Source: Bacillota bacterium
GTDB lineage: Bacteria > Bacillota > Clostridia > Christensenellales > Aristaeellaceae
DNA: 16,607 nucleotides
Direction of reading: 5' to 3'
Assembly (NCBI GenBank): GCA_023415145.1
Contig: JAEZLW010000075.1
Location: forward strand, 1-16,607
Below, piece after piece: positions 6,284 to 13,821 of the stretch (positions are counted from its first letter, which is position 1; each line of letters opens with the position of its first letter). The notes beneath the pieces are model-generated. The model did no database searches and was not told the origin of the DNA. It saw only the letters and a program-made list of their open reading frames with translations. Made by a program: the position numbers and the translations under genes.

Positions 6284-7150
6284 ATGCAGGACATGCAGGA
6301 CATTATTCGTCGTTTGAATCAAAGCGGCAAACGCCTTTCCAAGGGCCACAGGCGGATTGCCGAATACATCGTGGCTCATTATGACAAGGCGGTATTCATG
6401 ACAGCTTCCCGTTTGGGGGAGAATGTGGGTGTGAGTGAATCCACCGTTGTGCGCTTTGCCGCCGCACTGGGCTATGAAGGGTATCCGCAGTTGCAGCGCT
6501 CTTTGCAGGAATTGGTGCGACACAGGCTTACGGCTGTTCAGCGGTTTGAGATGTCATCAGAAATAGACCGGAGCGCTGTATTGCGCACGGTTTTGAAGGC
6601 GGACATGCAGAACATACGCACAACCATCGAAGAGATCGACGCGGCAGCTTTTGAGGATGTGGTGCAGCGCATGCTCAGCGCCAATACCATCTATGTCATG
6701 GGCTTGCGCTCCGCCGCACCCCTGGCCCAATTTTTGGGTTATTATCTTCATTACATTTTCGACAATGTGCACTTGGTTTCCACCGGCTCTCCGGACGTGT
6801 TTGAGGAGATCGCAAGGGTACGCAAAGAGGACCTTTTCATTGGCATCAGCTTCCCAAGGTACTCGACCCGCACTTTGGAAAGCATGCGCTTTGCCAAATC
6901 CAAAGGCGCTCAAGTGGTGGGCATTACCGACGGGCCCATGTCACCCTTGATGGAGGTTGCCCACGTATGCCTTACCGCACAGACGGACATGGCCTCGTTT
7001 GTGGACTCACTGGCAGCACCCTTGTCGGTAATCAATGCACTGATCGTCTCCCTGGGCCTGCACCGCAGGGAGGAACTGAGCGAACACTTCAAGCAACTGG
7101 AGAGCATATGGGATGCCAACAAGGTATACCTGATGAAGGAAAATGAGTAG
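6284..7150 (+). CDS. RpiR-family transcriptional regulator (HTH plus SIS domain)
   Basis: A 288-residue DNA-binding regulator. The N-terminal HTH_6 domain (1-75) has the typical L-S-K-G-H-R-R-I-A-E-Y-I and the helix-turn-helix T-A-S-R-L...V-S-E-S-T-V-V-R-F-A-A-A-L-G-Y (40-64). Residues about 125-260 form a SIS phosphosugar-binding domain (T-I-Y-V-M-G-L-R-S-A-A near 135-145, I-G-I-S-F-P-R-Y-S near 186-194, V-V-G-I-T-D near 211-216). Family members sense sugar phosphates or amino-sugar phosphates; the ligand here is unknown. The start is the ATG at 6284 because CGGAGGA (6269-6274) lies 9 nt upstream; a GTG at 6266 would overlap that site. The first nine bases are tandemly duplicated (6284-6301), giving M-Q-D-M-Q-D. 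Its end overlaps the flavoprotein gene by 8 nt, implying coupled translation. Confidence 0.93.
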   Translation: MQDMQDIIRRLNQSGKRLSKGHRRIAEYIVAHYDKAVFMTASRLGENVGVSESTVVRFAAALGYEGYPQLQRSLQELVRHRLTAVQRFEMSSEIDRSAVLRTVLKADMQNIRTTIEEIDAAAFEDVVQRMLSANTIYVMGLRSAAPLAQFLGYYLHYIFDNVHLVSTGSPDVFEEIARVRKEDLFIGISFPRYSTRTLESMRFAKSKGAQVVGITDGPMSPLMEVAHVCLTAQTDMASFVDSLAAPLSVINALIVSLGLHRREELSEHFKQLESIWDANKVYLMKENE

Positions 7151-8402
7151 TATTACAGTGGTGGGCGGCGGTGCCGCCGGTATGATGGCTGCCATTTTCG
7201 CATCCCGTGAAGGCGGACATGTCACGCTGCTGGAGCGAAACGAAAAGCTGGGCAAGAAGATTTACATTACAGGCAAAGGCCGCTGCAACGTGACCAACCG
7301 GTGCGACCGGGAAGCGTTTTTAGGCCAGGTGCCTCAAAATCCCAGGTTTTTGTACAGTGCTTTGAGCCTCCTTCCACCGGAGGGGCTGATGGCGTTTATG
7401 GAAAATGCGGGATGTCCCCTCGCAGTGGAGCGGGGCAACCGTGTTTTTCCCAAAAGCAACAAGGCCAGCGATGTAACGCGGGCGCTTTCGGGGGAAATGC
7501 AAAGGGCCGGTGTTACGGTAAGGCTAGGTGCGCGGGTTCAAAGGCTGCTTGTTGAGGGTGGCCAAGTGAATGGCCTGATGCTGGAATCGGGGGAAACGGT
7601 CAAGTCAGATGCGGTGATTGTGGCTACCGGCGGGCAAAGCTATCCCGTTACCGGGTCCACCGGGGATGGCTACCGCCTGGCAGTGGAAGCGGGCCACACC
7701 GTTACACCGCTGAAACCTTCCTTGGTGCCACTGACGTGCAGCGAATCATGGCCGGGCCAGCTCACGGGATTGTCTTTGAAAAATGTGCGGCTGACAGCCA
7801 AATGCCGGGGCAAGACGGTATACAGTGAGCTGGGGGAAATGCTCTTTACCCACTTTGGCATTTCCGGCCCTCTTGCGCTGGAAGCCAGCAGCCACATGGT
7901 GGATTTCCCGCCCGATGATTGGAAGATGACCCTTGATTTGAAACCGGGTCTGACCCCGGAACAACTGGAAGCGCGGCTGTTACGGGATTTTGAAGCCATG
8001 AGCCGCAAGCAGTTGGGCAGCGTGATGCCCGGGCTATTGCCGGGCAAGCTGGCGGAACTGTTTCCGGAGCTTTCAGGTATCTCGCATGATAAGCCGGTTC
8101 ACCAGATTTCAAGGCAGGAACGCTCACGCATGGGAGCATTGCTGAAGGAATTGCCGCTGCCCGTTTCCGGCTTCCGCCCCATTGCGGAGGCTATCGTCAC
8201 AAGAGGCGGCGTCACCGTGAAGGAAGTATCCCCAGCCACCATGGAAAGCAGACTTGTTCCCGGCTTGTATTTTGCGGGGGAGGTGTTGGATGTTGATGCC
8301 CATACAGGCGGATTCAACCTTCACATCGCGTTTTCCACAGGAGCTTTGGCCGGCCGCAGCGCGGCATTAAAATGTATGCATAACGGATCAAAGGTGTTAT
8401 AA
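7143..8402 (+). CDS. BaiN/HI0933-type FAD-dependent oxidoreductase
   Basis: A 419-residue flavoprotein of the HI0933/YhiN/BaiN family. The N-terminal Rossmann motif is G8-G-G-A-A-G13 with the ribose-binding E31. The family signature G-K-G-R-C-N-V-T-N (44-52) follows, then A-T-G-G-Q-S-Y-P (161-168) and, near the C-terminus, G-E-V-L-D-V-D-A-H-T-G-G-F-N (379-392) before the last FAD-contacting helix. Length is normal. Some members (BaiN) were reported to act in bile-acid 7-dehydroxylation, but most are uncharacterised and widely conserved, so I do not infer bile-acid activity. The ATG lies inside the stop region of the regulator (overlap 7143-7150), with AAGGA close upstream. The exonuclease gene begins 4 nt after its stop. 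Confidence 0.92.
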   Translation: MSSITVVGGGAAGMMAAIFASREGGHVTLLERNEKLGKKIYITGKGRCNVTNRCDREAFLGQVPQNPRFLYSALSLLPPEGLMAFMENAGCPLAVERGNRVFPKSNKASDVTRALSGEMQRAGVTVRLGARVQRLLVEGGQVNGLMLESGETVKSDAVIVATGGQSYPVTGSTGDGYRLAVEAGHTVTPLKPSLVPLTCSESWPGQLTGLSLKNVRLTAKCRGKTVYSELGEMLFTHFGISGPLALEASSHMVDFPPDDWKMTLDLKPGLTPEQLEARLLRDFEAMSRKQLGSVMPGLLPGKLAELFPELSGISHDKPVHQISRQERSRMGALLKELPLPVSGFRPIAEAIVTRGGVTVKEVSPATMESRLVPGLYFAGEVLDVDAHTGGFNLHIAFSTGALAGRSAALKCMHNGSKVL

Positions 8403-8406
8403 ACAG

Positions 8407-9387
8407 ATGCAGTATATTGTAATCGATCTGGAATGGAACCAGCCAATGTCCTACCAAAGCAGTGTATTCAAGGCGGTAGGGGATCAGTTGATGTTTGAAA
8501 TGATCCAAATTGGCGCCGTGAAACTGGATCAGGCGATGCAGATCGTGGACACGCTGTCCCTGCCGATCCGGCCAGTCCATTATGTGAGAATTCATCCCCG
8601 TATCAAGCGCATGACGCGGTTGGATGATGAAACGCTGGATGGCGCACCTACCTTTTTGGAGGCCATGGAGCAGTTTTCGTCCTGGTGCGGTGAGGACTAT
8701 CTGCTGCTTACCTGGGGCTGCGACGACGTTTCGGTGCTCAAGCAGAACATGGACTTTCACCAGTGCTCCTTGCAGCTTCCGCCGCTGTGCGACATCCAGC
8801 GGCTGTTCAGCGACGTGTTTGAAATGGGCAAGGACCGCAAGGGCCTGAAAGCCGCCATGGATTTTTTGCAGATCGAAACGCATGAGGACAAAAACTTCCA
8901 TAACGCGCTGCATGATGCCTATTACACAGCGCTTGTGTTCAGCCGCCTGCCCGAGCCGGAAGCTGTGATGCGTTATGCCCAGCAGCCCAGAAAGCTTTTG
9001 CATGTGGAGCGCACCCGCCGGTTGAGTTCTCCTGCCGCCTCCTTTGACTCTGTGCGGGCGGCGCTTGCATCCGAAGCGGTCCAGCAGCCCAAATGCCCGG
9101 TTTGCGGCCAGAGGGCGAAGCTGGAGGCGCCTTATGTGCCCCAATCGCCAGACAAATACATTGCCCTGGCGCTTTGCAAGGATCATGGAAGCTTGTTTGC
9201 CAGATTGCGCTTTGCCCTGATGGAGGACGGGCAGGTGAGCATGGTGTCCATGGTGGCGCTGGCTACAAGGCAAAACAAGGCATATGTGCATACCAAGCAG
9301 CTTCAGGTGGAGCGTTGGCAAAAAGCCCAGGATCCCGATTTGGCGCTGCAGCGTGTCATCCGCTCAAGCATGCCTTTTGAGGATTGA
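8407..9387 (+). CDS. DEDDh-type 3'-5' exonuclease with C-terminal zinc-ribbon-like module
   Basis: A 326-residue protein. Residues 1-180 are an RNase T/DnaQ-type exonuclease: D7 and E9 in V-I-D-L-E-W, an acidic residue at D106/D107 in W-G-C-D-D, and H165...D170 in H-N-A-L-H-D-A-Y-Y-T-A, so the DEDDh catalytic set is complete. The N-terminus most resembles the exonuclease group annotated as 'inhibitor of KinA (KapD)-like' in Firmicutes. Residues about 228-262 carry C-P-V-C-G (C230, C233) and C-K-D-H (C257, H260), a possible zinc-binding ribbon. The remaining 60 residues are unrecognised. The substrate (RNA or DNA) cannot be told. AAAGGTG lies 10 nt before the ATG, and only 4 nt separate it from the flavoprotein gene, so it is in the same operon. 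Confidence 0.88.
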   Translation: MQYIVIDLEWNQPMSYQSSVFKAVGDQLMFEMIQIGAVKLDQAMQIVDTLSLPIRPVHYVRIHPRIKRMTRLDDETLDGAPTFLEAMEQFSSWCGEDYLLLTWGCDDVSVLKQNMDFHQCSLQLPPLCDIQRLFSDVFEMGKDRKGLKAAMDFLQIETHEDKNFHNALHDAYYTALVFSRLPEPEAVMRYAQQPRKLLHVERTRRLSSPAASFDSVRAALASEAVQQPKCPVCGQRAKLEAPYVPQSPDKYIALALCKDHGSLFARLRFALMEDGQVSMVSMVALATRQNKAYVHTKQLQVERWQKAQDPDLALQRVIRSSMPFED

Positions 9388-9458
9388 GCATAGCCTTCCA
9401 TAATAACGGGGCAAGATGAATCCGTTGCCGGAATGGATGGCGGAAAGGAACAGCCAGC

Positions 9459-11114
9459 ATGAGGATTGCCTTGGACGGACGTGAGGGAACATTTTCGCAA
9501 AATGCCACGGCTGCACAGGTGGTATACCAGCTTTGGCCGGAAAAGACAGGTCAAATACTGGCCCTGATGTGGGGCGGGGTGGTGCTGGAGTTGAACCAGC
9601 CGCTCAGTGACGGTATGTCTTTGACATCCGTTACCTTTGCGCATGAAGAAGGCCGCCGCATCTATGAGCGGTCGCTCCGGTTTGTGTTTCTGCTGGCCGT
9701 CAGGCGGATTTTCCCCAATAGTCAGGTACGCATTGCCAACAGCATTGGCTACGGGCTTTTTTTGAAGCTGCTGGGCGGGCCAATGACAAAGAAGCAGGTC
9801 ATGCTTTTGGAAAACGAGATGCGGCGCATCGTAGAAAGCGATCTGCCCTTTGAGAAGGAACTGTGGAACAGGGATAAGGCCATTGAATACTTTTCGAAGG
9901 AGGGGCAGCAGGACAAGGTACAGCTATTGTCCTACCGTCCCAATTATGATTTCCCGGTGTACCGCTGCGGCGGCATGTGGGAATACTTTTATGGGGCCAT
10001 GCTTCCTTCCACCGGATGGGTGCCCGTTTTTTCGCTGAAGAAGCACCACCCGGGTCTGGTGATTCAAATGCCCGGGCCGGAGAATCCTAAAATACCCGCA
10101 CCGTATGTGGAAAGACCCAAGCATCTGCGCATATTTGCCCAGTCCCAGCGCTGGTGTGAAATTCTGGAGGCCACCAACGTTTCGGACATCAACGACATGA
10201 TCCGAACCGGTCGGTTTCGTGAGTTTATCCGTGTCAACGAAGCGCTGCATGATAAATCCATTGCTGCCATCGCCGATGAGATTCGCCGGCGCAAGGCCCG
10301 GCTGGTGCTCATCTCCGGACCGTCTTCCAGCGGAAAAACCACTTTTTCCAATCGTTTGAAGATTCATTTGCAGGTTTTGGGGTTGCACCCCGCGTTATTA
10401 TCATTGGATGATTTTTATCTGAACCGGGCCGACATTCCCCTGGAGCCGGACGGCAGCGTGGATTTGGAATCCATACATACCATTGACATCCCTTTTTTCG
10501 AGGATTGCCTGAAACGGCTTTTATCCGGTGAAACAGCTCATATGCCCCGCTTCAGCTTTGAAACGGGCCGCCGGGAAGAAAAGCGGGTCCCCCTTCATGT
10601 GGATGAGGATCAGCCCATTGTGGTGGAGGGCATCCATGGCTTGAATCCGCTGCTTACCGGCCATTTGCCACAGGAAATGATCTTTCGCATCTATGTCAGC
10701 GCCCTGACCTGTGTCAACCTGGACAATCACAACCGCATCCGTACCACCGATGTACGCCTTCTGCGCAGGATCGTGAGGGACCATCAGTTCCGCGGCACCA
10801 AACCAGATGCCACCATGAGCATGTGGGAGAGCGTACGCCGGGGGGAGGACAAGTGGATTTTCCCCTATCAGGAGGAAGCGGACGCAATGTTCAATACCAC
10901 CCTCCATTATGAATTGCCGGCATTGAAAACAGTGGCTTACGATCTGCTGAAGGCAATACCGGCGGAGAACCCCAACTATCTGTTGTCCAGACGGCTGCTC
11001 AAAACGCTGCACTATCTTTTGCCCATGCCGGAGGACGCGGCCAGTGAAATTCCACCGCTTTCCATATTGCGCGAGTTCATCGGCGGCTGTACCTTTTATG
11101 ACAGCCATCCGTAA
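9459..11114 (+). CDS. Nucleoside (uridine-type) kinase with N-terminal TGS domain
   Basis: A 551-residue cytoplasmic enzyme of a clostridial uridine kinase-like family. Residues 1-60 form a TGS domain and about 65-220 a threonyl-tRNA-synthetase-like second domain. The P-loop kinase starts near 280: G-P-S-S-S-G-K-T-T (287-295), S-L-D-D-F-Y (315-320), V-V-E-G-I-H-G-L-N-P (388-397), N-R-I-R-T-T-D-V-R-L-L-R-R-I-V-R-D (425-441) and W-I-F-P-Y-Q-E-E-A-D (466-475), all typical of uridine kinases. The end R-E-F-I-G-G matches the family, and length is normal. It probably phosphorylates a nucleoside; which one is not clear. The ATG has GGAAAGGA about 10 nt upstream. The 71-nt gap after the exonuclease shows no terminator, so I read it as the last gene of that operon. 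Confidence 0.9.
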   Translation: MRIALDGREGTFSQNATAAQVVYQLWPEKTGQILALMWGGVVLELNQPLSDGMSLTSVTFAHEEGRRIYERSLRFVFLLAVRRIFPNSQVRIANSIGYGLFLKLLGGPMTKKQVMLLENEMRRIVESDLPFEKELWNRDKAIEYFSKEGQQDKVQLLSYRPNYDFPVYRCGGMWEYFYGAMLPSTGWVPVFSLKKHHPGLVIQMPGPENPKIPAPYVERPKHLRIFAQSQRWCEILEATNVSDINDMIRTGRFREFIRVNEALHDKSIAAIADEIRRRKARLVLISGPSSSGKTTFSNRLKIHLQVLGLHPALLSLDDFYLNRADIPLEPDGSVDLESIHTIDIPFFEDCLKRLLSGETAHMPRFSFETGRREEKRVPLHVDEDQPIVVEGIHGLNPLLTGHLPQEMIFRIYVSALTCVNLDNHNRIRTTDVRLLRRIVRDHQFRGTKPDATMSMWESVRRGEDKWIFPYQEEADAMFNTTLHYELPALKTVAYDLLKAIPAENPNYLLSRRLLKTLHYLLPMPEDAASEIPPLSILREFIGGCTFYDSHP

Positions 11115-11122
11115 GAAAGCAC

Positions 11123-11152
11123 TTGACAAAAGGCAGACAAATATTGTTTAAT
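11123..11152 (+). promoter_or_regulatory. Sigma-A-type promoter for the glycosyltransferase gene
   Basis: A perfect -35 TTGACA (11123-11128), an 18-nt spacer and -10 TTTAAT (11147-11152), starting 8 nt after the kinase stop codon. Expected start is near 11159, giving a leader of about 74 nt. Confidence 0.65.
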
Positions 11153-11174
11153 ACGGTGCATTCGTCTTTCTTTG

Positions 11175-11218
11175 CTGCATAAGCAGGCCAAGGCGCGAAA
11201 AGCAGACGCCTTGCGGCC
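11175..11218 (+). other. Foldable 5' leader before the glycosyltransferase gene
   Basis: Two adjacent hairpins can form in the leader: CTGC-ATAA-GCAG (11175-11186), then a stem of 10 paired bases with a 2-nt bulge (11186-11195 with 11207-11218; GGCC plus AAGGCG arms, 11-nt loop). The two share one base. The second ends 2 nt before the GGGAGGT ribosome site, so it could affect translation. It does not match a riboswitch class I recognise. Confidence 0.4.
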
Positions 11219-11232
11219 AGGGAGGTTACATT

Positions 11233-12660
11233 GTGCAGACGGTACGCATGATCCTGGGGATGATGACCTCATTGTTTGGGGTTGTTGTTACGCTTTTGAT
11301 GTTGTATCAGCTCTATTTGAGCATATTTGGATTCAAGCGCTTGAAGAAGAATTATCAGGACCATCCGCCCAAGATGCGTTTTCTGGTGCTGGTACCGGCC
11401 CACAATGAGGAAACGGTAATTCCCGATATTATCGACAATCTGGCACATATGGAATATCCCAGGGAGCTTTACGATTTTTACATCATCGCCGACAACTGTA
11501 CAGACAATACGGAAAAAGTGGCGCGACAGATGAGCGCCAATGTGATATCTCTAAAAAAAGCCTCACCCAATGCGCCTACAGGCAAGCCCATCGCTTTGAA
11601 TCAGGCGCTGAGCATACTGGAAGGTTATCAGGACAATTATGATTTGTTGATGATCTTTGATGCCGACAACCTGATTGACCCCAATATGTTCCTGGAGGTC
11701 AACAGCCAATACATCAGTGAAAACAGACCGGAGTTCATACAGTGTTATCTGGGTGCCAAAAACAAAAAAGGGCTGGTGGCCTGGTTTTACTACACCAGCT
11801 ATACCATCACCAACCGCTTTTTTCAACTGGCCAAATCCCGTTTGAAGCTGAACTGTACTATCGGCGGCACAGGCTTTGCGGTGGATACAAAGTATCTTCA
11901 TGGCCGCGGCGGCTGGACTACCATGTCCCTGACGGAGGATTTTGAGATTCAGGTGGAGGCCACCCTGGAAGGAAAGCGGATTTTGTGGAACCACAATGTC
12001 CGGGTGTATGACGAAAAGCCTACCAGCGCATTGGCCAGTTACCGGCAGCGTACCCGTTGGGCCCAAGGCCACTGGTTCGTTACGCTCCGCAATACGCGCA
12101 AAGTGTTCCATGCGCTCAGGCAATCGCAAATATCGGGCAAGGAAGCCATTTCGATATTGACGTACATGTACAGCCTTACCTGCAATGTGGTGTTGGTCTT
12201 TCAGCTTATGACCACTTTTGCATTCTTTGTCATGGACAAGATCGCGGAAGCCGGTCAGAAGGCAGCAACTGTTTTGGCCGCTGCGGATGTCTCAATGGAA
12301 GTTGCTTCCGGAGCCGCCCAGGGTGGATGGGCATCCACATTGATTTCTGTTCTGATTCTCTTTTACAGCTTCTTTTTTCTGTTCTACATGGCGGATTGGA
12401 TGGACAACAAGGCGGCCATGCGGCTGCGTACCATTCCTACGATGGCAATAAGCTTTGTTCTGAACGTAACGCTTGCCACCGGCTCCCAGATTGTTGGCCT
12501 GCTTCGCCACCGGCGCCAGAGCCAGTGGGTGAAGACAGAACACAAGATCAAAAAATTGGAAAAGAGCAAGGAAACCCGCCTGCCTGTTCGTGCGAAACTG
12601 CTGCCCACCACGGCTGTGGAGGATGGCGATGTGCCAATGGCCAAAGCAAGCGCAAAGTGA
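11233..12660 (+). CDS. Processive family-2 glycosyltransferase, membrane-bound
   Basis: A 475-residue GT2 enzyme of the cellulose/chitin/hyaluronan synthase-like group, expected at the cytoplasmic membrane and using UDP-sugars. One N-terminal membrane segment (about 7-33) precedes the catalytic domain: V-P-A-H-N-E-E (54-60), D87 in A-D-N-C-T-D-N, D-A-D (143-145), G-G-T-G-F-A (211-216), T-E-D (234-236, catalytic base) and Q-R-T-R-W (272-276, the QxxRW acceptor-site motif of processive enzymes). Further membrane segments lie near 305-335, 366-387 and 402-424. The last 50 residues are Lys-rich and probably disordered. The GTG start is chosen because GGGAGGT lies 6 nt upstream; an ATG at 11248 is the alternative. 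It is alone, without a PilZ domain or cellulose partners, so the polymer is unknown. Confidence 0.92.
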   Translation: MQTVRMILGMMTSLFGVVVTLLMLYQLYLSIFGFKRLKKNYQDHPPKMRFLVLVPAHNEETVIPDIIDNLAHMEYPRELYDFYIIADNCTDNTEKVARQMSANVISLKKASPNAPTGKPIALNQALSILEGYQDNYDLLMIFDADNLIDPNMFLEVNSQYISENRPEFIQCYLGAKNKKGLVAWFYYTSYTITNRFFQLAKSRLKLNCTIGGTGFAVDTKYLHGRGGWTTMSLTEDFEIQVEATLEGKRILWNHNVRVYDEKPTSALASYRQRTRWAQGHWFVTLRNTRKVFHALRQSQISGKEAISILTYMYSLTCNVVLVFQLMTTFAFFVMDKIAEAGQKAATVLAAADVSMEVASGAAQGGWASTLISVLILFYSFFFLFYMADWMDNKAAMRLRTIPTMAISFVLNVTLATGSQIVGLLRHRRQSQWVKTEHKIKKLEKSKETRLPVRAKLLPTTAVEDGDVPMAKASAK

Positions 12661-12663
12661 TTG

Positions 12664-12693
12664 AAAAGAAGGACGCCGCGGCGTCCTTCTTTT
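12664..12693. terminator. Perfect palindromic terminator
   Basis: A perfect 30-nt palindrome (AAAAGAAGGACGCCG and its exact complement) follows the glycosyltransferase stop codon by 3 nt. The stem ends in TTCTTTT on both strands, so it can stop transcription from both the glycosyltransferase and the convergent araC-type gene ending at 12744. Confidence 0.9.
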
Positions 12694-12743
12694 GATTGGG
12701 CCGCACAAATCAGCCCCGGCATAAGCATCCCATGCTTTGCATA

Positions 12744-13652
12744 TCATCCTTTCGCGGCTCTGCCGCGATCTTTTTTATCTTTGTCCATAAGTGCATGCTT
12801 CACAAAGGCGGAGGGGCTCATGCCCACAATGTTCTTGAATTGCTTGGAGAAGTGATAGGGGTCATGCATCCCCACTTCCGCCCCGGCTTGTTTGACGGAA
12901 TAATGGTCCTGCAAAAGTGCTTTGGCCCGTTCCATTTTGCAAAACAGCAAATAGCCAAGGGGCGGCATGCCAACTTCCGCTACAAACCGCTTGCGGAATG
13001 TTTCCATGGGCATGCGGGAGATGGCAGCCATATCCGCCAGGGAAAAGTTGTCCCGGTATTGACTGGCCCGTAGGGCGTCCACCACCTTTGCGATTTCGTG
13101 TGAAAGCATGGCGTCCATGGCCACCGGCTGGCCGGAATGGGAGGCCAGCATGCCCCACATGAGCTGCTGAAGCTGGAAGGATGCATCACTGGTACCGGTG
13201 TGGCGTACAATCACCTGCACGATCTGCCTTGTCAGATACAGTTGGGAAGGCAGTGCTCCCTGTTTGATAGGCATGTGCAAAAGCACGCCCAGCCTTGTCA
13301 AAAACGTGGGCGCCAGCGGTCCATCCAGCGCCAGCCAAAGAATACGCGCTTCCCCAGAGGTGGAAAGCACAACATTGCCCGTTTCCGGAGGAATGGCGCA
13401 GCAATCCCCCTCCGCAAAGGTCAGCGTGTGACCTTCATTCCAATGAAGCTCCAGCTTTCCGCTGTCTGCGGCCACCCAGCGCCACTGAGGACGGGAAGAC
13501 ACCGGGTATTCACCGGGCTGAAGCATGATGCTTCCGGCGGCGTGGATCCATACACCGCTTGAGCGCGCCAGCGGATCGGGTTCGTGAACGCCTTCCACTG
13601 CCAGTGTTATGGGCGGCAGAGCCTCTATATTCCCAAAAAAATAGTCGGACAT
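12744..13652 (-). CDS. AraC-family transcriptional regulator
   Basis: 302 residues from the preferred start. Residues about 30-120 form a cupin-like sensing domain (alternating strands, with P-G-E-Y-P and E-G-D-C-C-A-I-P-P). Residues about 190-290 form the AraC/XylS double helix-turn-helix: first helix pair in F-S-L-A-D-M-A-A-I-S-R-M-P (203-215), second in V-K-Q-A-G-A-E-V-G-M-H-D-P-Y-H-F-S-K-Q-F-K (253-273), then the G-M-S-P-S-A-F signature end (277-283). The sensed compound is unknown. The start at 13652 has GGAAGG 9 nt upstream; two in-frame ATGs further out (13661, 13673) lack a well-placed site. No obvious target operon is adjacent: the neighbours are a convergent glycosyltransferase gene and, on the other side, a same-strand gene reading toward it. 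Confidence 0.92.
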   Translation of the reverse strand: MSDYFFGNIEALPPITLAVEGVHEPDPLARSSGVWIHAAGSIMLQPGEYPVSSRPQWRWVAADSGKLELHWNEGHTLTFAEGDCCAIPPETGNVVLSTSGEARILWLALDGPLAPTFLTRLGVLLHMPIKQGALPSQLYLTRQIVQVIVRHTGTSDASFQLQQLMWGMLASHSGQPVAMDAMLSHEIAKVVDALRASQYRDNFSLADMAAISRMPMETFRKRFVAEVGMPPLGYLLFCKMERAKALLQDHYSVKQAGAEVGMHDPYHFSKQFKNIVGMSPSAFVKHALMDKDKKDRGRAAKG

Positions 13653-13697
13653 ATCTTTCATCCTTCCAAACATGGCGGATTATTTACCATTTTAAAC

Positions 13698-13726
13698 ATT
13701 GTATCCATGTTTCGAAGCCTTGTCAA
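13698..13726 (-). promoter_or_regulatory. Sigma-A-type promoter for the araC-type gene
   Basis: On the minus strand: a perfect -35 TTGACA (complement of 13721-13726), a 17-nt spacer and -10 TACAAT (complement of 13698-13703). Expected start is near 13691, about 39 nt before the preferred ATG. The rest of the gap to 13821 has no gene. A weak ACAGT/ACTGT pairing followed by seven T on the minus strand (complement of about 13769-13775) might end the YibE/F transcript. Confidence 0.75.
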
Positions 13727-13821
13727 GGAGAGGAAGGAGATACACACATCCAATTTATCCAAAAAAACAGTTGGGAAACAGCATGAAGCACTGTAGGGCA
13801 GGGAAGGGATATGCTGCATCA

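Noticed and set aside
7143..8402. Dedicated bile-acid 7-dehydroxylation gene (baiN)
   Set aside because: The family is broad and mostly uncharacterised, and no other bai genes are present, so only the family name is justified.
8314..9321. 335-codon minus-strand frame opposite the exonuclease
   Set aside because: Antisense shadow: the plus strand carries the full DEDDh motif set, while this frame has a random-looking composition.
11159..11232. c-di-GMP (GEMM) riboswitch in the glycosyltransferase leader
   Set aside because: The conserved GEMM core sequences and tetraloop-receptor arrangement are not present, and the leader is too short.
12057..12695. 212-codon frame overlapping the glycosyltransferase in another frame
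   Set aside because: Cys/Gly/Ser-rich and without family resemblance; the glycosyltransferase frame holds QxxRW and membrane helices over the same bases.
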